Shown: positions 38,166-47,498, counted from the stretch's first letter. The stretch: DNA of 64,000 nt from DAOTWA01 sp034435955 (GCA_034435955.1 DAOTWA010000047.1:5104-69103); one strand, 5' to 3'. The notes: generated from the letters alone by a model not told the origin. Numbers and translations: made by a program.

Positions 38166-40686
38166 GCTCGGCGGTCAAAGCGCCGGCTTCCGCCAGGGCT
38201 GCCTGACGGATGCCGATGGGAAAACGGCCGTGCAACGGGCTTATGCGAGCCCCCAGATTTGTGGATGCCCAGAACAGGCGGGCGAGTGGCCGCATGAAGC
38301 TGGCCAAATCGGCGGCGCGGCGCAGTTCGTCGAGCGTTTCGTTGTCCCAACCACCGAACAGTCCATATAAAAAGGCATACACCGGATAAGAGGGCAGGAT
38401 GCCGATGAAGAAAATGAGAACGCTGGTCACCTGATCGTGCTGCCAGATAAAACCCGTAATCCAGCGCAGTAGTAAGTAATGACTGGCTCCGGCGAGCAAC
38501 GGCGCAAAAAGCGACTGCCAGAAGTAAAAGCGTTGTGGGAAACAAATCCGGTGGTTGATGAAGTATGCCGCAATGTCCTTAGTGAAGAGTCCGATGAAAT
38601 AGGCCGCGATTAACCCATAAATTTGAAAGCGGGTGATCAGAAAGAACGCCAGCAATATCCGCACGGTCTGTTCGCCGGCGACCAGCGAGGCTTTCAAATA
38701 GGGCCGGTTCGAGGCGAGCTGAACGTTGTCGCCAACCCACGAAGGGTACTGGAAGGCGCCCCAGATGGTCAGCGGAATGGCGTACAGCGCCGCGCGGGTG
38801 AATTCGGGTCCGCTTGCGCCGATGATGAAGCGGTCTGCGACCGCCAAGAGCACCGCACAGATGAATCCGCTGATGAAGCCACCCCATTTGTAAGCCATGG
38901 CAGCATAATATTGGCTGAGCGTTTTCCAGCCATGGGAGATGGCTTCAGAGATAGAAGGCATCAAATCGTCAAACAAAGTGGCTGTGATCATGAATGCGTA
39001 AATGAAATTCTGTGCCAATACCCAATTGCCCCAGATTTCGGCGTAATTGACCAGTCTGGCTTGGGTGATAAGGATTTCGACGGATTGGCCAACTCCCCAA
39101 GCGACCGAGCCGAGCATTTCGAATACCCCGAAACGGAAAGCGCTCTTCACCACGCTCCAATCGAAGTGCGCCAGAAACAGCAGGCGTGCATTATATCCCA
39201 GGCGGCGATAAAGCCAGAGACCAATTAGAAAGGTTAACGCCTCGGAGGCGTAAGCAGCCATGCCCAACCCCAACAATCCGCCCATCGATGGTCCAAAAAC
39301 CGGGTGGGCGCGACCCCAGGCAATCATCAGGGTAACCAGGATTGGCTGGGTGACGATGGGAGCAAAGACGGCCAGGGTGATGTCCAGGATCTGGGCATAA
39401 TCAAAGCGCTGATTGGCGATGAGCGAATTGCGCATAACCTGATAGAAGCCAGGTATCTGGATCATAGTGTGGATGATCACGCTCCAGGTGTAGATGGCGA
39501 AGAACGTGCGTGGCAGCAATGTTCCAGCGATTGCGGTTATCAGGCCAACCTGGAAGGCGCCAGACAACGCCTGCCACCAAACGTAAACCTGGCCATATTG
39601 AATCGCCTGGCGCGGGTCGTTCACCCGGAATTGTGAATAAAACTTTATGAAGGCAGCCGCCGTACCCATGTCGAACAGCAGCCAGAGCAGGTTGAAGAAC
39701 TGCACGACCCGTCCCCAGATGCCCAGCGCCTGAGCTGAGGGCAGTATGTAAACCGGAAGAATCAGGTTTTGATACACCACCAGTGGGATGAAAAATATCA
39801 GCCCAAGCATCATTGCCAGGAGAAAGCCGCCCAGCGGCCGGTGGAATCCGACCTCCTCCCAATCGGTGTGAGCCTGGCGCTGTTCGAATTCCTTTCGATC
39901 TGCAACCAGTATGTTCAATTGCTCCGGGTGGGCCTGGCTGTAACGGCGCACCCGCAAGAATACAAAACCAGCAGCCAACCACATCCCAGCCAGGATGGCA
40001 AATAATATTGCCCGTTCGCGGTTGTGGGGCACCGGGGAGCCTTCAAACCGGTCGAAGGAAAGAGGTTCTCTTCCGCCTGCACGCTCGACCAGGTGATAGA
40101 TCAAATAGTTGAAATAGGCCCATTGCTGTATCTGAGGGTTTTGCCCATTCAGGAACGCCGCCAGTACGTAGATCGTGCCTTGTCCCAATTTGCGCTGGCC
40201 GAGCACCACCGACCCGTCCTCGTAACCAATGACCAGCGGCTGCAACTGCGAGCCGATTACTTGATAACGCTCGCGGATCTGCGGCGCACTGGTCCAAAGG
40301 ATTTGCTGCATTAATGGATCTTCTACTCCGGTTGCAGAGATCAGGCTGAGGGGAGCCTCACGCTGCACCAGGGTGGTGTTGGCGCCCAGCAGGGGCGTTA
40401 GAGTGTCTGCCCCATCGCCGGGGGCCAGAACCAAGACCAAACCCTTCCCTTGGGATACGAGCCTTGCCAGGCTGGCTGGATCATTCACCGTGTCGTTGAC
40501 AACCAGCACGTCTGCCTGATCCGCATCAGTGACAATTTGAACCTCCTTTGGCAGGCGTAAGGCAGTTTCAAGACTGCCAGCAGGGCCGATCAACGCCACG
40601 CGAAGAGGCGAATCAGCGGCCTGCGCGGGTATTGTCGCGCAGGCCATGGTAAAGACTACTAAGAGGATGCTGGAGAATCTCCGCAC
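38152..40686 (-). CDS. Fusion of extracytoplasmic GATase-like domain and flippase-like membrane domain
   Basis: About 844 residues. A signal peptide ending A-Q-A-A-D is followed by a roughly 200-residue soluble domain with alternating strands and helices (V-A-L-I-G-P-A-G, G-L-V-L-V-L-A-P-G-D-G, G-Q-G-T-I-Y-V-L-A-A-F-L), similar in layout to class I glutamine-amidotransferase-like folds. A helix near 240-260 leads to a cytoplasmic linker, and from about 285 to 800 there are 12 or more hydrophobic helices with the look of polysaccharide/MATE-type flippases (for example Q-I-P-G-F-Y-Q-V-M-R-N-S-L). It sits between GH1 and GH38 genes in one operon, so export of a glycan or glycolipid is plausible. 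The start is GTG 40686. I do not know a named family with this combination. Confidence 0.65.
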   Translation of the reverse strand: MRRFSSILLVVFTMACATIPAQAADSPLRVALIGPAGSLETALRLPKEVQIVTDADQADVLVVNDTVNDPASLARLVSQGKGLVLVLAPGDGADTLTPLLGANTTLVQREAPLSLISATGVEDPLMQQILWTSAPQIRERYQVIGSQLQPLVIGYEDGSVVLGQRKLGQGTIYVLAAFLNGQNPQIQQWAYFNYLIYHLVERAGGREPLSFDRFEGSPVPHNRERAILFAILAGMWLAAGFVFLRVRRYSQAHPEQLNILVADRKEFEQRQAHTDWEEVGFHRPLGGFLLAMMLGLIFFIPLVVYQNLILPVYILPSAQALGIWGRVVQFFNLLWLLFDMGTAAAFIKFYSQFRVNDPRQAIQYGQVYVWWQALSGAFQVGLITAIAGTLLPRTFFAIYTWSVIIHTMIQIPGFYQVMRNSLIANQRFDYAQILDITLAVFAPIVTQPILVTLMIAWGRAHPVFGPSMGGLLGLGMAAYASEALTFLIGLWLYRRLGYNARLLFLAHFDWSVVKSAFRFGVFEMLGSVAWGVGQSVEILITQARLVNYAEIWGNWVLAQNFIYAFMITATLFDDLMPSISEAISHGWKTLSQYYAAMAYKWGGFISGFICAVLLAVADRFIIGASGPEFTRAALYAIPLTIWGAFQYPSWVGDNVQLASNRPYLKASLVAGEQTVRILLAFFLITRFQIYGLIAAYFIGLFTKDIAAYFINHRICFPQRFYFWQSLFAPLLAGASHYLLLRWITGFIWQHDQVTSVLIFFIGILPSYPVYAFLYGLFGGWDNETLDELRRAADLASFMRPLARLFWASTNLGARISPLHGRFPIGIRQAALAEAGALTAERVTI

Positions 40687-40718
40687 AAATTCACCGTAAA
40701 TAATCGCCGGGTGAAAGG

Positions 40719-42086
40719 CTAGGGGATCGGCTCAATCGGATTAAAACCATTCTGACGGATCACCCGCGAGTACCAGTGGCCGCTTTCCTTTATCACCCGA
40801 TCCAATCGGGGATAGGGGATATAAACCAGGCCGAAGCGCATCCCGTAGCCATATGCCCATTCAAAATTGTCCATTAACGACCAGACCAGATATCCTACGA
40901 TGGGGATGCTGTCTTTGATTGCCCGGTGTACCTGGATCAAATGATCGCGCAGGTAGCGGATACGCCGGCTATCACGAACCTTTCCATCGAAATCCTGGCC
41001 GTCCGGCACCGGGACGCCATTCTCGGTGATAAAAATGGTCTTCGGAAGATATTCTTCCCAAACACGGCGCAACAGGTCGTACAGACCGGGCGGGTAAATT
41101 TCCCACATGCTCGAGTATTCGCTATCCGGCGGGAACACTTGCGTACAGCGCAACAAAGGTTCAGATGGGTCATGCTTTGCCACATAACGGGTGTAATAAT
41201 TGACGCCCAGAAAATCGATCGGCGCAGAGATGATTTCCATGTCGCCCGGCCGGATGTAATCGGCCAAAGCGGGTGCGTTTTCCAGCAACAGACTCGGATA
41301 GCGGCCCCTGAAAACAGGCTCTAAGAAAGCTCCATTTATGGCAGCGTCCATGCGAGAGGCTGCGTTGCGATCCTCTTCACTGTCCGAGGCCGGATAAACC
41401 GGGGTGAGGTTGAGGGTGATCCCCACATGCGCGTCCAGACGCACCACGGTAAGCAAGGCCTCGACCGCTTTGCCATGTGAGAGCAGCAGGTGATGGGCGG
41501 CGGCCTGCGCGGCTCTCATATCCTTGATGCCCGGAGCATGATCACCCCTCAGGTAACCGGCCATGGCGCTCACCTGGGGTTCATTGTGCGTGATCCACCA
41601 GGTCACCCGATCGCCGAGTCGCCGACCGACTACCTCCGCGTACTCTGCAAAGCGATCCGCGGTGGCGCGGTTTGGCCAACCACCTTGATCCTGGAGAGCC
41701 TGCGGCAAATCGTAATGGAATAATGTCGGGATGGGCTGGATTCCCCGCCGCAACAATGCATCCACCAAACGGTCGTAAAAATCCAATCCGGTTTGATTAA
41801 CGGGACCTTTCCCATCGGGGATTACCCGCGTCCAGGCAATGGAAAAGCGATAGGCTTTCAAACCCATCTCGGCCATGAGCTGAACGTCCTCGGCCCAGCG
41901 GTGGTAGTGATCCGCGGCTACGTCGCCGTTTTCGTTATTGGCAATCCTGCCTGGCTGGTGAGAGAATGTGTCCCATATTGAAGGTCCTTTCCCATCCTCA
42001 TTCCAAGCCCCTTCAATTTGGTACGCTGAAGTGGCAACTCCCCATAGAAAATCCGCAGGAAATTGCAGAAAGTTTGACCCGGCCAT
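40719..42086 (-). CDS. Beta-glucosidase, glycoside hydrolase family 1
   Basis: A 455-residue GH1 enzyme of normal length. The N-terminal motif F-P-x-D-F-L-W-G-V-A-T-S-A-Y-Q-I-E-G is intact. The acid/base Glu is in W-I-T-H-N-E-P and the nucleophile Glu in I-F-I-T-E-N-G. The C-terminal W-S-L-M-D-N-F-E-W-A-Y-G-Y substrate-binding segment is present. No signal peptide, so it should act on beta-glycosides inside the cell. AGAGGA lies upstream of the ATG. It is the first gene of a three-gene minus-strand operon and diverges from the two-component system at 42287. Confidence 0.96.
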   Translation of the reverse strand: MAGSNFLQFPADFLWGVATSAYQIEGAWNEDGKGPSIWDTFSHQPGRIANNENGDVAADHYHRWAEDVQLMAEMGLKAYRFSIAWTRVIPDGKGPVNQTGLDFYDRLVDALLRRGIQPIPTLFHYDLPQALQDQGGWPNRATADRFAEYAEVVGRRLGDRVTWWITHNEPQVSAMAGYLRGDHAPGIKDMRAAQAAAHHLLLSHGKAVEALLTVVRLDAHVGITLNLTPVYPASDSEEDRNAASRMDAAINGAFLEPVFRGRYPSLLLENAPALADYIRPGDMEIISAPIDFLGVNYYTRYVAKHDPSEPLLRCTQVFPPDSEYSSMWEIYPPGLYDLLRRVWEEYLPKTIFITENGVPVPDGQDFDGKVRDSRRIRYLRDHLIQVHRAIKDSIPIVGYLVWSLMDNFEWAYGYGMRFGLVYIPYPRLDRVIKESGHWYSRVIRQNGFNPIEPIP

Positions 42087-42245
42087 CTATCATTCCTCTC
42101 GGTTGATTGAATGATTTTGTCAGTTCACATCCGTTTTCAGTTAAGAAGTATATATTTGGAGCGGGTTCACGTCAAATTGATCAAGGCATGAGCTTTGGTG
42201 GAACCAGCTATGTGCACATTTTCCTTAATATTTGAGTAAGCCAGG

Positions 42246-42251
42246 TATAAT
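42246..42251 (+). promoter_or_regulatory. -10 box of the second two-component system
   Basis: TATAAT at 42246-42251 stands 35 bases before the ATG at 42287, with AGGA at 42277-42280 as ribosome site. The -35 region at the normal distance is poor, so an activator may be needed. Confidence 0.45.
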
Positions 42252-42286
42252 TAAAAGCAGCGTATACGCAAAACGCAGGATTCCGT

Positions 42287-42985
42287 ATGCCAAAACACCT
42301 TCTTCTTGTTGATGACGACACATTGATGCGTCGCAGCCTGGCTTTTAATCTGGAACAGGCGGGGTTCGTGGTCAGCAAAGCGGGCAATGCCGAAGACGCT
42401 CTTGCCCTGGCAAGACGTGAGAAACCGGATCTTGTTATTCTAGACATTGGCCTGCCAGGCATGGATGGGTTAGATGCGCTGCGTTATTTTAAGGATCAAA
42501 TGGGTATTCCGGTGATCTTCCTTACCGCCCGCAGGCGCGAGCTGGATGAGGTCCTGGGTCTCGAGCTGGGCGCGGATGATTACGTAACCAAACCGTTTGA
42601 ATTCGACGTACTGCTGGCGCGCATCAAAGCGGTGCTGCGCCGTTGGGAGTATCAAACGCCGCCCCAATCTGAGCCGATGCCGATCACAATCGGTGATTTG
42701 GTGATCGATCCTGCTGCGCATACCGTTACAGTGGGCAATCGACCCGTCGAGTTAACCCCGCGGGAGTTCGATTTGCTCCACACCCTGGCGATGGAACCTG
42801 ATAATGTGATTTCGGTGGATGAATTGCTCACTCGTGTTTGGGGAGCCGAGTTCGTCGGAGAGCCCCAGGTCGTCTATGTTCACATTCGCTGGCTGCGTGA
42901 AAAAATTGAAGAGGACCCTAACGCACCCAAGCGCGTCATTACAGTTAGAGGCATTGGATATAAGCTGGCGCCGATCAATAAATGA
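42287..42985 (+). CDS. OmpR/PhoB-family response regulator
   Basis: A 232-residue regulator. Receiver: V-D-D-D at 8-11, phospho-Asp53 in V-I-L-D-I-G-L-P-G, Thr of F-L-T-A-R and Lys of V-T-K-P-F. The winged helix (about 130-230) has P-V-E-L-T-P-R-E-F-D-L-L and V-H-I-R-W-L-R-E-K-I and ends T-V-R-G-I-G-Y-K-L. Its stop overlaps the following kinase ATG by four bases. It diverges from the GH1-flippase-GH38 operon, which is a reasonable but unproven target. Confidence 0.94.
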   Translation: MPKHLLLVDDDTLMRRSLAFNLEQAGFVVSKAGNAEDALALARREKPDLVILDIGLPGMDGLDALRYFKDQMGIPVIFLTARRRELDEVLGLELGADDYVTKPFEFDVLLARIKAVLRRWEYQTPPQSEPMPITIGDLVIDPAAHTVTVGNRPVELTPREFDLLHTLAMEPDNVISVDELLTRVWGAEFVGEPQVVYVHIRWLREKIEEDPNAPKRVITVRGIGYKLAPINK

Positions 42986-44427
42986 TGTTACGAACGTTGC
43001 GCGTTCGCTTGATCTTTAGCCATGTTTTACCCCTTTTGGTCATTTTGCCTTTAATGGGGTTCGTTTTGGTTTATGCGCTGGAGACGCGCATCCTCCTGCC
43101 GGGGATGGCGAAAGAGCTGGAAGGGGATGCGACGTTATTTGCTAAAATTACCCGCGATCAAACCCGCCTTTGGCAGGATCCGGTCTACGCACAACAAATT
43201 TTGAAATCCGTCAGCGGCGACCTGAGCGTACGAGTGATGCTGCTCAATCCCCAGGGCATCTTAATAGCGTCCACTGACTCCCGCGACGATTCGCGGATAA
43301 ATCGTGTCCTCAATATTTCGGGGTTGGCCCTGTTGCAGCAAGGTAAAACCGTCTCGATTTCGAGATACAGCCAGGATCTGAACTCTGAAGTAGCCGACGT
43401 GCTTGTTCCGGTAATCGATCAGAACGGGAAGATGATCGGCATCGTGCGAATAACGTATCCTCTGCAATCGATTTACCAGCGGTTCATTCAGCTCCGTTAT
43501 CTTGTCGTAATCGTATTGACAGCCGGATTGATTGTCGGCGCGATCGTTGGCCTCTGGTTGTCATTAGACCTGGGCAAACCAATAGAAGAGGCGACCCAGG
43601 CAGTGTTCAGTCTAACCTCGGGCGGGAAACTTGAACCATTACCCGAGTCGGGTCCCGAAGAAATTCGGCTACTGATGCGCTCGGTAAACAGCTTGGTTGT
43701 TCGCCTGCGCGATCTTGAGCAATCCCGTAAACAACTGCTGGCCAACCTGGTTCATGAGCTTGGGCGGCCTTTAGGAGCGCTCCGTTCTGGTATTCATGCC
43801 TTGCTGAAAGGCGCAGTGAGGGATCCCGCCCTGAGCCATGAGCTGCTCGAAGGCATGGATGAGGAAGCTGCCCGGTTGCAAGTCCTGCTGGACGAACTCT
43901 CCCGGCTTCATGAGCAGATCCTGGGCTCCCTTGAACTGAACCGCAAGCCTGTTTCACTAAATGACTGGCTGCCAAGAATTCTGGCGCCGTGGCGGGCTGC
44001 AGCCGCAGAAAAGCATCTGAAATGGGAGGTCAGACTGCAATCCGGCCTGCCCGAGGTGGAGATCGATCCAGCGCGTATCGCTCAGGCGGTGGGCAATCTG
44101 GTCAGCAATGCAATCAAATTCACGCCTTCCTCGGGAAAAGTAACCATCATGGCGGGTCACGATAACCACGATGTATGGATCAAGGTCAGCGACACCGGCC
44201 CCGGCATTCCCGCGGATGAAATTGAGATGATCCTCAAACCTTTCTATCGCGGAAGGCGTGGGCGGCGCTTTCCTCAAGGGATGGGATTGGGGTTGGGTAT
44301 CACCCAATCGCTGGTGACCGCCCACGGTGGTCGTTTGGAAATCCACAGCACCCCGGGATTGGGGAGCGATTTCATCATTCACCTGCCGATCACGGACAGG
44401 TCATCATCCAGCGCATCCAATTTGTAA
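42982..44427 (+). CDS. Sensor histidine kinase with large extracytoplasmic sensor
   Basis: A 481-residue kinase. A first helix (about 10-31) is followed by about 140 residues outside the membrane with a PAS/Cache-like pattern (V-R-V-M-L-L-N-P-Q-G-I-L-I-A-S-T and V-P-V-I-D-Q-N-G-K-M-I-G-I-V-R), then a second helix (about 172-195), HAMP, and an H-box L-V-H-E-L-G-R-P-L-G. The usual H-E-L-R-T-P reads H-E-L-G-R-P, but the His and Pro are kept. The ATPase domain has N-L-V-S-N-A-I-K-F-T, D-T-G-P-G-I and G-L-G-L-G-I-T-Q-S-L. It is coupled to the upstream regulator. The ligand is unknown. Confidence 0.92.
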   Translation: MMLRTLRVRLIFSHVLPLLVILPLMGFVLVYALETRILLPGMAKELEGDATLFAKITRDQTRLWQDPVYAQQILKSVSGDLSVRVMLLNPQGILIASTDSRDDSRINRVLNISGLALLQQGKTVSISRYSQDLNSEVADVLVPVIDQNGKMIGIVRITYPLQSIYQRFIQLRYLVVIVLTAGLIVGAIVGLWLSLDLGKPIEEATQAVFSLTSGGKLEPLPESGPEEIRLLMRSVNSLVVRLRDLEQSRKQLLANLVHELGRPLGALRSGIHALLKGAVRDPALSHELLEGMDEEAARLQVLLDELSRLHEQILGSLELNRKPVSLNDWLPRILAPWRAAAAEKHLKWEVRLQSGLPEVEIDPARIAQAVGNLVSNAIKFTPSSGKVTIMAGHDNHDVWIKVSDTGPGIPADEIEMILKPFYRGRRGRRFPQGMGLGLGITQSLVTAHGGRLEIHSTPGLGSDFIIHLPITDRSSSSASNL

Positions 44428-44451
44428 TTCGTGTCTCATCGCCATTGCCAG

Positions 44452-45009
44452 TTAGGATTGCGCTGGTTGAGGACCTTTCCCCCTGGGCTCATAATTGCGC
44501 ACGCCCATCGCTTCGAGAGCGGTGATTGCAACCCAGGGTGATTCAACGCCAGCGGCGATGTCCCCCAAAGAATTTAATACATCCACAACAGGCTGTGGTA
44601 ATTCTCCACGATCTTTCAGGTTCTGGATCACTCGACGCACGCCTTCCCGCAGGCGCACCGATTCGAACCGATCTACCAGCGCCAGCAGAAGAGGGATGAC
44701 GGCGGGTGTGCCAATAGCCGTAAGTGCGACTGTGGCTCGCCAGCGCGCTGCTACGTCCTCATCCTCTAGCAAACGCACCAGTTTGGGTATCGCCGTTGGA
44801 TCACCAATGTCGCCCAATGCGTGCGCTGCTTCACAGCGAACGTAGGTTTCATAATGTGACAATGCCCGTATCAGAGCTGGAACGGCCGGTCGGCCAATTT
44901 GGACCAGGATAAGGCGTGCCCTTGCGCGCGTAGTTGGGTTCTTGTTCTCGAGCTCACGAACGAGACGGTCGATGTCGCTTTGAGTGAAGTGAATGACACG
45001 CTCGGTCAT
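44452..45009 (-). CDS. HEAT-repeat protein
   Basis: A 185-residue cytoplasmic protein. Residues about 10-110 contain three PBS-lyase/HEAT-like helical pairs with the pattern A-L-I-R-A-L-S...V-R-C-E-A-A-H-A-L-G-D-I-G-D-P-T-A-I-P (only the typical core is cited). The C-terminal 70 residues are less regular and end in a charged tail. Such repeats bind other proteins; the partner is unknown. GGAG lies seven bases before the ATG. It is on the same strand as ftsH and the 48-residue gene, about 190 bp downstream of the latter. Confidence 0.85.
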   Translation of the reverse strand: MTERVIHFTQSDIDRLVRELENKNPTTRARARLILVQIGRPAVPALIRALSHYETYVRCEAAHALGDIGDPTAIPKLVRLLEDEDVAARWRATVALTAIGTPAVIPLLLALVDRFESVRLREGVRRVIQNLKDRGELPQPVVDVLNSLGDIAAGVESPWVAITALEAMGVRNYEPRGKGPQPAQS

Positions 45010-45202
45010 TTTTATTCTCCACTTCTACCAATAAGAGAACGGCAGGACCATGTGCCCACTATTCAGTCCTGTTCGCACCAGCTCTCTTGCAGCACACCGG
45101 GCATCGCTGAATCGCCCTTGCCTTATTTTCAGGCCAGAGCGTTAATGCCTTTTCTATTCGGTTTTTAAGAACTTAAACACCAAAGCAGGGGCTGTGTTCT
45201 TC

Positions 45203-45349
45203 CTAATTGTTTCTATATTCCCGAGGGTCGATGATTCTGCGAACCCGCGCAGGGACGGGCTGGGTTTGTAGACTTGGGCTGCGCACCCACCTACTGCCCA
45301 GGAAGAACGATAATAACGCCGCAGCCACCATACCAATAATCGATGTCAT
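45203..45349 (-). CDS. 48-residue single-pass membrane protein downstream of ftsH
   Basis: A short ORF starting ATG at 45349 with AGGAG (45357-45361) seven bases upstream. It encodes an N-terminal hydrophobic helix (M-T-S-I-I-G-M-V-A-A-A-L-L-S-F-F-L-G) followed by a basic, Pro-containing tail (R-V-R-R-I-I-D-P-R-E-Y-R). It begins 33 bases after the ftsH stop on the same strand, so it is probably cotranscribed. Small single-pass proteins beside FtsH may be regulators or substrates of the protease; that is inference. No family recognised. Confidence 0.55.
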   Translation of the reverse strand: MTSIIGMVAAALLSFFLGSRWVRSPSLQTQPVPARVRRIIDPREYRNN

Positions 45350-45382
45350 CTTTCAGCTCCTATCATGTATCATATACCACAA

Positions 45383-47329
45383 CTAAGATATTTTGACAAT
45401 CTCTGGTTGATTTGTCTGGATTGTCGTGCGCGGCCCCAAGATTTCTTCCAGCGCTGAACGTTCGACGGTCTCTTCTTTCAAAAGCAATGCAACCAAATCG
45501 TCCAGCTTTTTGCGCTCAGATTTGAGCATCTGCAACACTGCCCGATAGCGTTCGTCCAAGAAGCGGCGCACGTCTCGATCAATGGTTGATGCGGTTTCCT
45601 CGCTGTATTCACGGCCCTGGGACAACTCGTAACCCAGGAATGGGTGTTCTTCATCCGCTTGAAACGCCATCAACCCAAGCGACCCCATTCCCCAGCGGGT
45701 GACCATGTAGCGCGCCAAGCGCGTGGCCTGGACGAGGTCGTTTTCGGCTCCGGTGGTGATATCGCCCAGGGCGATCTCCTCCGCAGCACGCCCCCCTAAC
45801 ATGACGGCCAAACGACCTAACAGATATTCTCGGCTGTAATTGTACATGTCTTTGCCCGGGAGCTGTTCGGTTACACCCAGTGCCCGTCCACGCGGTATGA
45901 TAGTGACCTTATAAACAGGGTCAGCGATGGGTGTGAGCCAGGCTACCAGGGCGTGTCCAGACTCGTGATAGGCGATCACACGTCGTTCGTGCTCGTCTAG
46001 CAACAATGGACGCACCTCGCCGAGCAGGACGCGGTCCAGCGCCTCTTCGAAATCGGACATGCTCACTTCCTCATGATTGCGGCGAGCAGCGATCAGGGCG
46101 GCTTCATTGCACAGATTGGCCAAGTCTGCGCCGCTTAGTCCAGTGCTTGTCGTGGCGATCAAGGTCAGGTCCACATCCGGGGCGAGGCGCATATCCCGCG
46201 TATGGATCTTCAATATGCCTTCGCGACCGCGTTTGTCGGGCAAGTTTACGACTACCTGGCGGTCGAAACGGCCTGGACGGAGCAGAGCCGGATCCAGCAC
46301 GTCTGGCCGGTTGGTCGAGGCCAGCACGATCACCTCGTGGCGCTCATCGAAACCGTCCATCTCGACCAGCAACTGATTGAGGGTTTGTTCGCGTTCATCG
46401 TTGACGGTGCCAAGCCCTGCGCCCCGGCGGCGACCGACGGCGTCCAGTTCATCGATGAACACGATAGAAGGCGCCGCAGATTTTGCCTGTGTGAAGAGGT
46501 CGCGCACGCGGCTGGCACCCACCCCCACGAACATTTCCACGAATTCTGATGCGCTCAGGCTGAAGTAAGGAACGCCGGCTTCGCCGGCAACCGCCTTGGC
46601 GAGCAAAGTTTTGCCCGTACCGGGGGGGCCAATCAGCAGTATTCCGCGAGGGATATGAGCTCCCAGCTTATGGTACTTCTCCGGGTGGCGCAGAAAATCG
46701 ACCACTTCTTGGAGGTCTCGTTTGGCTTCTTCAGCGTCAGCCACGTCGGCGAAGGTGATCGACTGCTGTGCGCCAACGTATCGCCGCGCTTTGCTACGAC
46801 CGAAACCGAGCAGGGGCGATTGAGTCGTGCTGGTTGCCTGACGGCCAACCCAGAAGAGCACTAAGATCAGCAATAGAAATGGCAGCCCATTTGAAAGCAG
46901 AATCGTCAGCCACGGGCTGGGCGGCGGGATGACATCCACCTGAACGTTATTTTGCGTCAGGAGGGGCATCAGGTTGGGGTCACCCACCGTCTCAGGAAAA
47001 GTGGTTTGAAACTGCGTATAGGATTGCGGCTTCACGGGTGTGGCGGCGACCTGAGGCTGGCTGGTTGGGGAAGCCGAAACGGATGTTGCCGGCGGCCAGA
47101 GAACCGGATTATTAAACACACCACTGATACTGCTGCCGGATATCTTTACGCTCTTGACATTTCCTTGTTTTACCTGATCCAGAAAGGTAGAGTAAGGAAT
47201 AGAGGCTGCTTGGTTATTTTTCGGCAGCAATGCGATCACATTCCAGACGAGAAGAGCGATGAGGATGATCCACCATCCCCACCCCAGGGAAGGCTTTTTC
47301 TGATCGGGCTGCCGGTTTTTTTCATCCAT
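45383..47329 (-). CDS. ftsH: ATP-dependent zinc metalloprotease FtsH
   Basis: A 648-residue membrane-bound AAA protease that degrades unassembled membrane and regulatory proteins. Two helices (about 17-36 and 143-163) flank an extracytoplasmic domain of about 105 residues that contains an unusual Pro/Thr/Ser-rich insert (S-V-S-A-S-P-T-S-Q-P-Q). The AAA domain has G-P-P-G-T-G-K-T (Walker A, about 230), F-I-D-E-L-D-A-V-G and the SRH segment. The zinc motif is H-E-S-G-H, with the third ligand Asp in the segment T-G-A-E-N-D-L. AGGTGG precedes the ATG. It lies upstream of the 48-residue membrane protein gene. Confidence 0.97.
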   Translation of the reverse strand: MDEKNRQPDQKKPSLGWGWWIILIALLVWNVIALLPKNNQAASIPYSTFLDQVKQGNVKSVKISGSSISGVFNNPVLWPPATSVSASPTSQPQVAATPVKPQSYTQFQTTFPETVGDPNLMPLLTQNNVQVDVIPPPSPWLTILLSNGLPFLLLILVLFWVGRQATSTTQSPLLGFGRSKARRYVGAQQSITFADVADAEEAKRDLQEVVDFLRHPEKYHKLGAHIPRGILLIGPPGTGKTLLAKAVAGEAGVPYFSLSASEFVEMFVGVGASRVRDLFTQAKSAAPSIVFIDELDAVGRRRGAGLGTVNDEREQTLNQLLVEMDGFDERHEVIVLASTNRPDVLDPALLRPGRFDRQVVVNLPDKRGREGILKIHTRDMRLAPDVDLTLIATTSTGLSGADLANLCNEAALIAARRNHEEVSMSDFEEALDRVLLGEVRPLLLDEHERRVIAYHESGHALVAWLTPIADPVYKVTIIPRGRALGVTEQLPGKDMYNYSREYLLGRLAVMLGGRAAEEIALGDITTGAENDLVQATRLARYMVTRWGMGSLGLMAFQADEEHPFLGYELSQGREYSEETASTIDRDVRRFLDERYRAVLQMLKSERKKLDDLVALLLKEETVERSALEEILGPRTTIQTNQPEIVKIS

Positions 47330-47376
47330 TTGTAAACCACCTATTACGTCAATACAAACTGCAAGATTATTCCTGT

Positions 47377-47448
47377 AATGTATATACCATCTCGCCCCTT
47401 ATCAAGTCATTATCAAAACCTTGTGATTTCTTTAAGATCACCTTAAGA
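47377..47448 (-). promoter_or_regulatory. Candidate ftsH promoter with upstream direct repeat
   Basis: On the minus strand TTGATA (47400-47405) and TACATT (47377-47382) are 17 bp apart. Upstream of the -35 box, the plus strand carries TTAAGA twice (47432-47437 and 47443-47448), an 11-bp period on one DNA face, like binding sites of OmpR-type regulators. Confidence 0.45.
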
Positions 47449-47498
47449 CAATTTGGTTTATATAGGTTTAATTTAGTATCTCATGAAAATACAACCCG

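Noticed and set aside
45010..45202. Start-less minus-strand frame with a C-P-V-C-C segment between the small membrane protein and the HEAT gene
   Set aside because: Only about 35 codons with no start codon or ribosome site; not enough to call a gene.
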